Below are positions 52,227 through 59,121 of a stretch of DNA of 59,121 bases, piece after piece; positions within the stretch are counted from its first letter, which is position 1; the number at the start of each line of letters is the position of its first letter. The stretch is from Verrucomicrobiota bacterium (GTDB taxonomy: Bacteria; Verrucomicrobiota; Verrucomicrobiia; Limisphaerales; PALSA-1396), in assembly GCA_016200005.1 (NCBI GenBank), contig JACQFP010000039.1, positions 1 to 59,121 on the forward strand, written 5' to 3'. The notes below the pieces were generated by a model that saw only the letters and a program-made list of their open reading frames with translations, made no database searches and had not been told where the DNA came from. A program made the position numbers and the translations under genes.

Positions 52227-53281
52227 GCAAGCGAGCCGCCAGTTTGATACTCAGTCACGCGGGTCTCGAAAAAATTCTTCTCCTTCCCCAAGTCAATCGT
52301 CTCGCTCATCCATGGGAAGGGATTCTTCGAGCCGTGTTTCGGCTGAAGACCGATGCGCTCCAAGCGTCGGTCAGCAATGTGTTGGACGTATTCGCGGAAC
52401 AATCCGGCGTTGAGGCCGAGAATGCCGCGTGGGAGACAATCTTCGGCGTATGCGATTTCAAGTTCGACGGCCTGTTCGATAAGCCGCTGCAACTCCGTCT
52501 GAAACTCCGCCGTCCAAATCTCCGGGTTCTCGGCCTTGATGCCGTTGATGAGATCAATGCCGAAATTCAGGTGAATGGTCTCATCGCGCAAGATGTATTG
52601 GAACTGCTCGCCCACACCGGTCATGCGGTTCTGGCGATGAAACGACAGCATCATCACGAAGCCGCTGTAAAAGAAAATGCCTTCCATGATGACGTAGAAG
52701 CCGACGAGGTTTTTGACGAAGCGTTGCATTCCCGCGACGGTTTCCGTGCTGAAATCCGGCTGAAGGATGTCGCTGGTCAGCTTCATCTCGAACGTGTCCT
52801 TGTCGCGGATGGAATTGACCTCGTGATACATGTTGAAGACCTCGCGTTCGTCGAGCGCGAGCGATTCGCAGATGTAATGGAACGTGTGCGTATGGATCGC
52901 CTCCTCGAACGACTGCCGCAGCAAATACTGCCGCGCTTCGGGATTCGTGATGTGCTTGAAGATGGCGAGGACGATGTTGTTGCCGACGAGACTTTCGGCG
53001 GTGCTGAAGAAGCCGAGGTTGCGCATGATGACCTGACGTTCGTCGGCGGTGAATTTGTTGGACTTCCACAACTCGATGTCCTTTTGCATCGGCACTTCGG
53101 TGGGCATCCAATGATTCGCGCAGCCGTTGAGATAATGTTCCCACGCCCACTTGTATTTGAGCGGCATGAGTTGGTTCACGTCCACCGCGCGGCAGTTTAA
53201 CAGCCGTTTGTCTTCAGCGTTGATGCGCTTGGTGAGGTCGTGATTTTGCGGACGTTCGTTCGTTGTGTTGCAACAAGACAT
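52220..53281 (-). CDS. nrdB: Class Ic ribonucleotide reductase beta subunit
   Basis: Makes the radical-initiating metal centre of ribonucleotide reductase. 353 residues. The metal ligands are Glu96, Glu127, His130, Glu200, Glu234 and His237 (in [32 protein letters not shown]). The position of the tyrosyl radical is Phe134 (HTHTFHY), and the first ligand is Glu rather than Asp. Each of these lies exactly seven residues after the Chlamydia trachomatis R2 position (89, 120, 123, 127, 193, 227, 230), as do Trp58, Tyr136, Tyr229 and Tyr345 of the radical path. It is therefore a class Ic, probably Mn/Fe, enzyme. Third gene of the operon, 5 bp after the metE stop; ATG 53281 begins [11 protein letters not shown]. 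Confidence 0.96.
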   Translation of the reverse strand: MSCCNTTNERPQNHDLTKRINAEDKRLLNCRAVDVNQLMPLKYKWAWEHYLNGCANHWMPTEVPMQKDIELWKSNKFTADERQVIMRNLGFFSTAESLVGNNIVLAIFKHITNPEARQYLLRQSFEEAIHTHTFHYICESLALDEREVFNMYHEVNSIRDKDTFEMKLTSDILQPDFSTETVAGMQRFVKNLVGFYVIMEGIFFYSGFVMMLSFHRQNRMTGVGEQFQYILRDETIHLNFGIDLINGIKAENPEIWTAEFQTELQRLIEQAVELEIAYAEDCLPRGILGLNAGLFREYVQHIADRRLERIGLQPKHGSKNPFPWMSETIDLGKEKNFFETRVTEYQTGGSLAW

Positions 53282-53286
53282 AATTG

Positions 53287-55629
53287 TTAGTTGATGGTTG
53301 ATGATTCAGAGTTGATGAATTCACGGGCCGCTTTGGCGGCGGCAACGAGATTCTTCAGCGCCGGTTTCACTTCTTCCCAGCGGCGGGTTTTCAAGCCGCA
53401 GTCAGGGTTCAACCATAGGCGTTCCTTCGGGATAACCTTCGCGGCAGCGTGGATGAGGCCAAGCATTTCGTCCGCTGAGGGAACGCGCGGCGAGTGGATG
53501 TCCCACACGCCTGGCCCGATGTCGTTCGGGTAATGGAACTGCGCGAACGCGCCGAGCAATTCCATGTTCGAGCGCGAGGTCTCGATGGAAATCACGTCGG
53601 CGTCGAGAGCGGCAATGCTGGCGAGAATATCGTCGAACTCGCAGTAGCACATGTGCGTGTGAATTTGCGTATCGTCACGCACACCGCTGGCAGCGAGACG
53701 GAAGGCATCCACCGCCCAATTCAAATACTCCTGCCAGTCGGCGCGGCGCAGCGGCAATCCTTCACGCAACGCCGGCTCGTCAATCTGGATGATGGGCAGG
53801 CCGGCGGCTTCGAGGTCGCGCACTTCATCGCGCAACGCGAGCGCGATTTGTTTGGCCGTTTCGCTGCGCGGCTGGTCGTCCCGCATGAAACTCCATTGCA
53901 GTATTGTGATCGGGCCGGTGAGCATTCCTTTCATCGGCTTGCGTGTGAGTGACTGTGCGAGCTTCGACCAGCGCACCGTCATCGGTTGCGGACGGGAAAC
54001 GTCGCCGAAAATGATCGGCGGTTTGACGCAGCGCGAGCCGTAGCTCTGCACCCAGCCGTTCTCGGTAAAAACAAATCCGGCAAGCTGCTCGCCGAAATAC
54101 TCCACCATGTCATTCCGCTCGAACTCGCCATGTACCGGCACGTCGAGGCCGACTTCCCCCTGCCAGCGGATGCACTCGGCGGTTTGCTGTTCAAGAAATT
54201 TTTCGTAGTCGGCGGATGAAAGCTCACCTTTCTTGAAACGTGCGCGGCCAGCGCGCACTCCCTCCGTCTGCGGAAAAGAACCGATGGTCGTGGTGGGAAA
54301 CGCTGGCAGATTCAACCGCGCCTGCTGTTTTGGCTGGCGCGTGGTGAAGGCATTTTGCCGCTGCAAATCTCCCGGCGACACAGCCTCAGTTCGGAGTCTA
54401 ACAACCGCATCGTGGATGCGCGGGCTGCTTCGGCGATTCGCAATGGCTTTGCGGTTTTCCAGCAAGGCCGCGCTGTCGCCATTCTGGTTCACGAGTTGCG
54501 CGAGTAAGCCAACTTCCGAAAGTTTTTCCTTCGCGAACGCGAGCCAGCTTTTAAGTTCCGGGTCGAGTTTAGTTTCATGCTTCAGACTCAAAGGTGAATG
54601 AAGCAATGAGCAGGACGGTGAAACGATGAGCCGGTCATTTCCGATGGCTTTTGCCGCTTTTTGCAGCAAGTTTAGCGAACGCTCAAAATCGTTCCGCCAG
54701 ATGTTGCGTCCATCCACGACGCCGAATGAAAGCTGCATTGTCGGCGGCAACTCGGTGAGCAGGCGGTCGAGTTCGTGCGGTGCGCGCGCGGCGTCGAAAT
54801 GAAGCGCCTCCACCGGCAATTGGCAGGCAGTCGCGAGATTTTCGCGCAGGTCGCCAAAATAAGTCGCGAGCAGAAGTTTCAATCCTGGCGCGGCTTCGTG
54901 AAATTGTGCGTAGGTAGTGCCAAACGCAGCACGTTGTTCCGGCGTCAAGTCGAGGCATAGCGCAGGTTCATCCAGTTGCACCCACTCCGCGCCTTGGGCA
55001 TGGAGACGGCGCAGAATTTCGGCATAGACCGGAAGCAACTTCGGCAAAAGCGAAAGCCGGTCAAAGTTTTCCCCGCGCGTTTTGGCGAGCAGGAGAAAGG
55101 TTATCGGCCCGACGAGCACTGGCACAGTGCGGATGCCAAGCGCCAGCGCCTCGGCAAACTCGTCGAAAGGTTTCGTGGAGGAGAGCCGGAAAGTTTGCCC
55201 CCCCTGCAATTCCGGCACAAGGTAGTGGTAATTCGTGTCGAACCACTTGGTCATTTCCAGCGCAACGGCTGGACCGCCGCAACTTCCACAGTCGTCACCT
55301 TTCCCACTGACACCGCGTGCCATTGTGAAGTAGGTGGCAAGGTCAACGTGCTCGCCCTGCCAGTGGAATCGCTCCGGCACTGCACCGAGCAACGCGCAGG
55401 TGTCGAGCATCTGGTCGTAAAGGCTGAAATCGTTTGACGGGATGAGGTCAATGCCGGCAGCGCGCTGGCGTTGCCAGTTCTCAGCGCGGATGGCTTTGGC
55501 GACTTCGACAAGTTGCGCCTCGGCGATTTTCTTCGACCAGAAGGATTCGAGGGCGCGTTTGAGTTCACGCTTCGCCCCGATGCGGGGGAAGCCCAGGTTA
55601 TGTGTTCGTATGTTTTTGTTCATGTTCAT
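53287..55629 (-). CDS. metE: Cobalamin-independent methionine synthase
   Basis: Transfers the methyl group of 5-methyl-tetrahydropteroyl-triglutamate to homocysteine; zinc enzyme, no B12. About 780 residues, slightly longer than the E. coli enzyme. N-terminal barrel: [20 protein letters not shown], and [14 protein letters not shown]-terminal barrel: [58 protein letters not shown], zinc ligands in [11 protein letters not shown] (His, Cys) and [14 protein letters not shown] (Cys). The ATG at 55629 overlaps the nrdA stop by 4 bp (ATGA), so it is translationally coupled; ATG 55623 is an alternative. It sits between nrdA and nrdB, an unusual order. Upstream cobalamin riboswitch control makes sense because B12-dependent MetH would replace it. 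Confidence 0.96.
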   Translation of the reverse strand: MNMNKNIRTHNLGFPRIGAKRELKRALESFWSKKIAEAQLVEVAKAIRAENWQRQRAAGIDLIPSNDFSLYDQMLDTCALLGAVPERFHWQGEHVDLATYFTMARGVSGKGDDCGSCGGPAVALEMTKWFDTNYHYLVPELQGGQTFRLSSTKPFDEFAEALALGIRTVPVLVGPITFLLLAKTRGENFDRLSLLPKLLPVYAEILRRLHAQGAEWVQLDEPALCLDLTPEQRAAFGTTYAQFHEAAPGLKLLLATYFGDLRENLATACQLPVEALHFDAARAPHELDRLLTELPPTMQLSFGVVDGRNIWRNDFERSLNLLQKAAKAIGNDRLIVSPSCSLLHSPLSLKHETKLDPELKSWLAFAKEKLSEVGLLAQLVNQNGDSAALLENRKAIANRRSSPRIHDAVVRLRTEAVSPGDLQRQNAFTTRQPKQQARLNLPAFPTTTIGSFPQTEGVRAGRARFKKGELSSADYEKFLEQQTAECIRWQGEVGLDVPVHGEFERNDMVEYFGEQLAGFVFTENGWVQSYGSRCVKPPIIFGDVSRPQPMTVRWSKLAQSLTRKPMKGMLTGPITILQWSFMRDDQPRSETAKQIALALRDEVRDLEAAGLPIIQIDEPALREGLPLRRADWQEYLNWAVDAFRLAASGVRDDTQIHTHMCYCEFDDILASIAALDADVISIETSRSNMELLGAFAQFHYPNDIGPGVWDIHSPRVPSADEMLGLIHAAAKVIPKERLWLNPDCGLKTRRWEEVKPALKNLVAAAKAAREFINSESSTIN

Positions 55630-58514
55630 TGGCAAGCCTCGCACGTTGGGTCGTTCAGTAAGCACGCTTTCACGGGCGCAGCTTCGGCTTCGGCGGAAAC
55701 CGGCTCGCCCTCGCGTTGAACTTGAATGTCTGCTGACGCGCTTTTGTTTTTCATCCAGCGGGGTTGCAGGCCGCGCCGGTTCGTGTCCGTGGTGGACTTT
55801 TCAATCTGCGTCGCGGCGAGCGAGCGGAGATAGTAAGTCGTCTTGAGTCCCTTTTCCCACGCGAGGAGATACATTTCGCTCAATTGTTTGCCGTTCGGCT
55901 GCGCGAGATAAAGATTCAGAGACTGGCCCATATCCAGCCACTTCTGTCGGCGGCTCGCGCATTCGATCAGCCAGCGCGGCTCAATCTCGAACGCGGTGCG
56001 ATAAAGCCCCTTCAGTTCCGCCGGGATACGCTCAATCTCCTGAATCGAACCGTCGTAATACTTGAGGTCGTCCAACATTTCGTCATCCCACAAACCACGT
56101 TGCTTCAGGTCAGCAACCAGGAACGTGTTCGCCGTGGTGAAATCGCCGCTCAAGTTGGCCTTGGCGAAAAGATGCTTGTAGGTCGGCTCGATGGACTGGC
56201 CGACCCCGACAATGTTCGAGATGGTTGCCGTTGGCGCGATGGCCATCGTGTTGGAATTGCGAAGGCCGTGCTGGTGGATGACTTCACGCGCGCGCGACCA
56301 GTCGAGCCGTGCGGTGCGGTCCATGTCCACGCCGCCGCCGCGCTCCTGCGCCAACAGTTCAATAGTGTCAAGCGGCAGCAAACCCTGACTCCACTTCGAG
56401 CCTTGGAACGTCGAGTAAGCGCCGCGTTCCTTTGCGAGTTCGGACGAGGCGAGCAGCGCGTGATACGCAATCAACTCCATGCTCGTGTCGGCGAACTCGA
56501 CAGCGGCGGCACTCGCGTAAGGCAGGCGGAGCTTGTAGAGCGCATCCTGAAAGCCCATCAGACCAAGACCAACCGGGCGATGCTTGAGATTCGCGGCTCG
56601 CGCCTCGGGCGTCGGGTAGAAGTTGATGTCAATGACATTGTCCAGCATCCACATTGCGGTGCGGATGGTGCGGGCGAGCAAGTCACCATCGAGGCCATTC
56701 TCGGTGACATGCGCCGCGAGATTAACTGAGCCGAGATTGCAGACGGCGGTTTCGTCCACGGACGAATTGAGCAGAATCTCGGTGCAGAGGTTGGAACTGT
56801 GGACGACACCAACGTGGCTTTGTGGCGAGCGGATGTTCGACGGGTCTTTGAAGGTGATCCACGGATGCCCGGTTTCAAAAAGCATCGTGAGCATCTTGCG
56901 CCAAAGCGCGACGGCTTCGACGCGCCTGAAGAGCTTGATGTGGCCCGCGTCAGCTTCACGTTCGTAATGTTCGTAGCGTTCCTCGAAAGCACGGCCATAG
57001 AGGTCGTGCAAATCCGGCACGTCGCTCGGACTGAACAACGTCCAATTCCCGTTCGTCTTCGCGCGCTTCATGAACAGGTCGGGAATCCAGTTCGCGGTGT
57101 TCATGTCGTGCGTGCGGCGGCGTTCGTCGCCGGTGTTCTTGCGCAGTTCGAGGAAGTCTTCGATGTCGAGATGCCACGTTTCGAGATAGGCGCACATCGC
57201 GCCTTTGCGCTTGCCGCCCTGATTCACGGCGACGGCGGTGTCGTTGGCGACTTTGAGGAATGGAATCACGCCCTGGCTCGTGCCGTTCGTGCCTTTGATG
57301 TGGCCACCGGTGGCGCGAATGTTCGTCCAATCGTTGCCCAAGCCGCCCGCCCACTTGGACAGCTTCGCGTCGTCGCTGATGACTTTGAAGATGTGGTCGA
57401 GGTCGTCCATCACGGTGCTCAGGTAGCACGAACTGAGTTGCGGATGCGGCGTGCCCGCATTGAACAGTGTCGGCGTGCTGCTGACGAAGCGGAACGTCGA
57501 GAGCACTTCGTAAAATTCAGCGGCGCGCTCGTTCTTCTTCACGCCTTCGTTGATGGCGAGGCCCATCGCCACGCGCATCCAGAAATACTGCGCCGTTTCC
57601 AGCCGCTGCCCCTCGTGGTGAATCAGGTAACGGTCGTAGAGCGTCTGCGTGCCCATGTAGGTGAACTGCTGATCGCGGTCGAGACGAAGCGCGGTGGCGA
57701 GTTTCACCAGGTCAAACTTCAGGAGTTCGGGCGAGAGCCGACCGACTTCAACTCCACGCGCGACGTAGCTCGGGAAGTAATCACGGTGCCGGGCGGCAAG
57801 TTCCGTCGGTGTGCTGAACGGTGGCAACGCTTCGCGGTAAATCTTCCGAAGCAACAAACGCGCGGCGACGAATGTGTAGTCGGGTTCATGCTCAATGCGG
57901 GAGCGCGCCGCAAAAATCATTGCCTGCTCGATTTCCTCCGTCTTCACACCGTCGTAGAGGTTCTTGAGTGTTTCATCGGCGAGGCCGCTGGCGGAGCAGT
58001 TCGCCTCGACACCCCGGCACGCACTGATGAGGCGACGACGAATGCGTTGCGAATCAAGCGGCTCACGGTTGCTGTCCGGGAGCATTACGAACAGTTGCGC
58101 TTGCGGCACACCCTCTGTCGTGCGGTCGCCGCGCAACGCCCGTGCTTTCCGTCGTTCTTCGCGATAAAGGATGTAACGTCGGACAATACTGTGATGTCCA
58201 GCCTCCATCAGTTGCGTTTCAACCAAGTCTTGGAGGAACTCGATTTCGAGCGTGTCACCTTTCACCGCGCGAGTGATGGCGGCGTGAATCACCGCGTTGG
58301 CGACCCAAATGACGTTATTCTGCGCGGCGGGCGGCAGCGACTGATCGCGATGAAGTCCGGCGTCGGCTTTGAACGCGGCTTCGATGGCAAGTTGAATGCG
58401 GGTCTCGTCAAAGGCAACGACGCGACCATCGCGTTTGCGGACCGAAAAAGGTTGACCTTGTAACGGGTCGAGTTGCACCAGCCGGAGCTGGCCGTCGAGT
58501 TGTTCGTGCAGCAT
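55626..58514 (-). CDS. nrdA: Class I ribonucleotide reductase alpha subunit
   Basis: Reduces ribonucleoside diphosphates to deoxy forms. About 962 residues. Two ATP-cone regulatory domains lie at the N-terminus ([40 protein letters not shown]), giving dATP feedback. The ten-stranded barrel follows with SSCYLS (substrate Cys), HSSNLCTEI (thiyl radical Cys), AVCNLGSVN (redox partner Cys), [10 protein letters not shown] and the allosteric loop. The C-terminus ends [12 protein letters not shown], the CxxC that relays electrons from thioredoxin. ATG 58514 was chosen: AGGAAA stands ~10 bp before it. An in-frame TTG at 58607 would add 31 unlike residues. First gene of the nrdA-metE-nrdB-CWC-dcd operon, 200 bp after a cobalamin riboswitch. 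Two ATP cones recall chlamydial NrdA. Confidence 0.95.
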   Translation of the reverse strand: MLHEQLDGQLRLVQLDPLQGQPFSVRKRDGRVVAFDETRIQLAIEAAFKADAGLHRDQSLPPAAQNNVIWVANAVIHAAITRAVKGDTLEIEFLQDLVETQLMEAGHHSIVRRYILYREERRKARALRGDRTTEGVPQAQLFVMLPDSNREPLDSQRIRRRLISACRGVEANCSASGLADETLKNLYDGVKTEEIEQAMIFAARSRIEHEPDYTFVAARLLLRKIYREALPPFSTPTELAARHRDYFPSYVARGVEVGRLSPELLKFDLVKLATALRLDRDQQFTYMGTQTLYDRYLIHHEGQRLETAQYFWMRVAMGLAINEGVKKNERAAEFYEVLSTFRFVSSTPTLFNAGTPHPQLSSCYLSTVMDDLDHIFKVISDDAKLSKWAGGLGNDWTNIRATGGHIKGTNGTSQGVIPFLKVANDTAVAVNQGGKRKGAMCAYLETWHLDIEDFLELRKNTGDERRRTHDMNTANWIPDLFMKRAKTNGNWTLFSPSDVPDLHDLYGRAFEERYEHYEREADAGHIKLFRRVEAVALWRKMLTMLFETGHPWITFKDPSNIRSPQSHVGVVHSSNLCTEILLNSSVDETAVCNLGSVNLAAHVTENGLDGDLLARTIRTAMWMLDNVIDINFYPTPEARAANLKHRPVGLGLMGFQDALYKLRLPYASAAAVEFADTSMELIAYHALLASSELAKERGAYSTFQGSKWSQGLLPLDTIELLAQERGGGVDMDRTARLDWSRAREVIHQHGLRNSNTMAIAPTATISNIVGVGQSIEPTYKHLFAKANLSGDFTTANTFLVADLKQRGLWDDEMLDDLKYYDGSIQEIERIPAELKGLYRTAFEIEPRWLIECASRRQKWLDMGQSLNLYLAQPNGKQLSEMYLLAWEKGLKTTYYLRSLAATQIEKSTTDTNRRGLQPRWMKNKSASADIQVQREGEPVSAEAEAAPVKACLLNDPTCEACQ

Positions 58515-58671
58515 GTCGGGCGATTTCCTGTTGGCGGCTGCCACACCGCATTTCACTACGAAGGGAAACCGCTCGTGCGCGACACGCGGGCACAAAAATT
58601 CCCGCAACCACTCACGAGGGAGTGAAGGCGGGCCTCAAATGACTCCGAACAAGCTCGTCTTTTCCCTCATC

Positions 58672-58689
58672 CTGTCTTTGGCAAGACAG
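58672..58689 (-). other. Hairpin between riboswitch and nrdA
   Basis: Arms CTGTCTT and AAGACAG (7 bp, perfect) with loop GCCA on the minus strand, preceded by a second stem CCGAC/GTCGG at ~58696-58710. No T-run follows. These stems may belong to the expression platform of the upstream riboswitch or to Rho-dependent control. Confidence 0.5.
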
Positions 58690-58723
58690 TTGCCGACGTC
58701 ATGTCGGACTTGATGAGCATGAA

Positions 58724-58890
58724 AAGCAGGTCTTCTGGCTTCGAGGTCATCCTACTTGCCTCACCTTCCCATCCAAAATCGGACAGTGGTTTTTTTCAGG
58801 CGTTCGTCGCTCGTTACAGCGGGACTTTACCACACGGGATTCTCACCCGTTTTCCTATTCTCCCTTGGCTTTCGCCACGGGCACTCTTCA
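58724..58890 (-). ncRNA. Cobalamin (AdoCbl) riboswitch
   Basis: Read on the minus strand the hallmark blocks occur in order: GTGCCCG, GCGAAAGC, AATAGGGAA-like AGAATAGGAAAACGGGTGAG, AATCCCGTG, GTCCCGCTGTAACGAGCGAC, the CCACTGTCCGA block, TGGGAAGGTGAGGCA, and GCCAGAAGACCTGC at the 3' end. The last block, CCAGAAGACCTGC, is the standard closing segment of B12 riboswitches. It lies in the leader of nrdA-metE-nrdB-CWC-dcd, ~210 bp upstream of the nrdA ATG. Bound cobalamin should repress the operon, because B12-independent reductase and methionine synthase are dispensable when B12 is present. Confidence 0.92.
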
Positions 58891-58894
58891 TGTT

Positions 58895-58985
58895 AATAAC
58901 ACAACTAATTGTGCTTGGACTCAAAGAACTGTCAACAGATTGTATTAGGACTAGGAAGTCGTCAACACAACTCTTCCAAGTTGTC
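58895..58985 (-). promoter_or_regulatory. Candidate promoter region of the nrdA operon
   Basis: On the minus strand, TTGACG (about 58961) with TACAAT 15 bp later, and TTGACA (~58935) with ACAATT 17 bp later, both upstream of the riboswitch. Spacing and -10 boxes are imperfect. Which one is used, if either, cannot be told. Confidence 0.35.
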
Positions 58986-59035
58986 GTGTAGCAAACAAAG
59001 TTGGAAAAGAGTGTGCGATCAAAGTTGGAATGGAT

Positions 59036-59121
59036 TCAGAACACTGGGCAATGGAGCAGAACGATGGGTTTGGCTTCTGGGTCTGGAGCGTGGCGGAGGT
59101 AGTAAATGTCTCCATCGGGGC
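59036..59121 (-). CDS. C-terminal end of a gene cut by the window edge
   Basis: Minus strand, open from the window end to a TGA at 59036. It reads DGDIYYLRHAPDPEAKPIVL then LHCPVF and stop (28 residues visible). The regular, charged composition looks like a real protein end, but the fragment is too short to place. It would be read in the same direction as nrdA, about 520 bp upstream of its ATG. Confidence 0.4.
   Translation of the reverse strand, partial: PDGDIYYLRHAPDPEAKPIVLLHCPVF

Noticed and set aside
56799-58463. Plus-strand 554-codon frame opposite nrdA
   Set aside because: nrdA has all catalytic motifs; the antisense frame has none.

Overview
The window looks like chromosomal DNA from a Verrucomicrobia-type (PVC) bacterium, probably a soil or freshwater relative of Pedosphaera. 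The evidence is a 1,492-residue PVC-style protein joining a GDSL-like region, a dehydrogenase-type propeller, HEAT repeats and cytochrome c; large secreted CSLREA/choice-of-anchor, SBBP and PQQ propeller proteins; a propeller sensor kinase; a Chlamydia-like class Ic ribonucleotide reductase; and many palindromic repeats, several translated in frame inside genes. The genus is inferred, not shown.

Layout. 1-1.3 kb: IS4-family transposase. 1.4-6.3 kb: mnmA with a translated palindrome, a GYF_2 protein, a gene broken by an 8-bp tandem duplication, and an L-lactate permease. 6.4-14.2 kb: the giant PVC protein (minus strand), a membrane-anchored protein, a GNAT acetyltransferase, a zinc-ribbon protein and a PQQ propeller protein. 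14.3-18.2 kb: sensor kinase with degenerate ATPase motifs, and its LuxR-type response regulator. 18.5-25.9 kb: secreted or lipid-anchored surface proteins and a decayed copy of one C-terminus. 25.9-30 kb: a frameshifted acyltransferase-family membrane protein, an M3 peptidase lipoprotein, and a GxxExxY gene whose start and stop codons both lie inside copies of a dispersed repeat.

30-38.3 kb is the most unusual part. An intact thrS with a large in-frame insertion is followed by tfoX-like and hxlR genes, two matched operator-like palindromes, and an NTF2-like gene. Then comes a 3' fragment of a second thrS, a PaaX-like regulator divergent from a single-chain primase-helicase-nuclease of the TOTE conflict-system type, and a second thrS scrap. 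Four palindromes centred on CAGGTG or CACCTG lie at the left edge, in the divergent promoter, inside the TOTE gene and at its 3' end. This looks like an acquired, presumably defensive module between pieces of a duplicated housekeeping gene.

38.3-49 kb: an enolase-superfamily gene with one nonsense codon, a small lipoprotein, a MetE-like protein, a sugar-nucleotide pair (nucleotidyltransferase plus fused GHMP-kinase-like/uridylyltransferase), and a secreted three-repeat protein. 49.1-51.2 kb: a 5' half tRNA-Ser(CGA) followed by eroded mobile-element sequence with excisionase-like helix-turn-helix genes.

51.2-58.9 kb: a minus-strand operon nrdA-metE-nrdB-(CWC/DUF5522)-dcd with overlapping or nearly touching genes, preceded by a cobalamin riboswitch. 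NrdAB and MetE are B12-independent enzymes with B12-dependent counterparts elsewhere in biology, so the logic is that cobalamin shuts them off. All family calls come from reading motifs; no database search was run.
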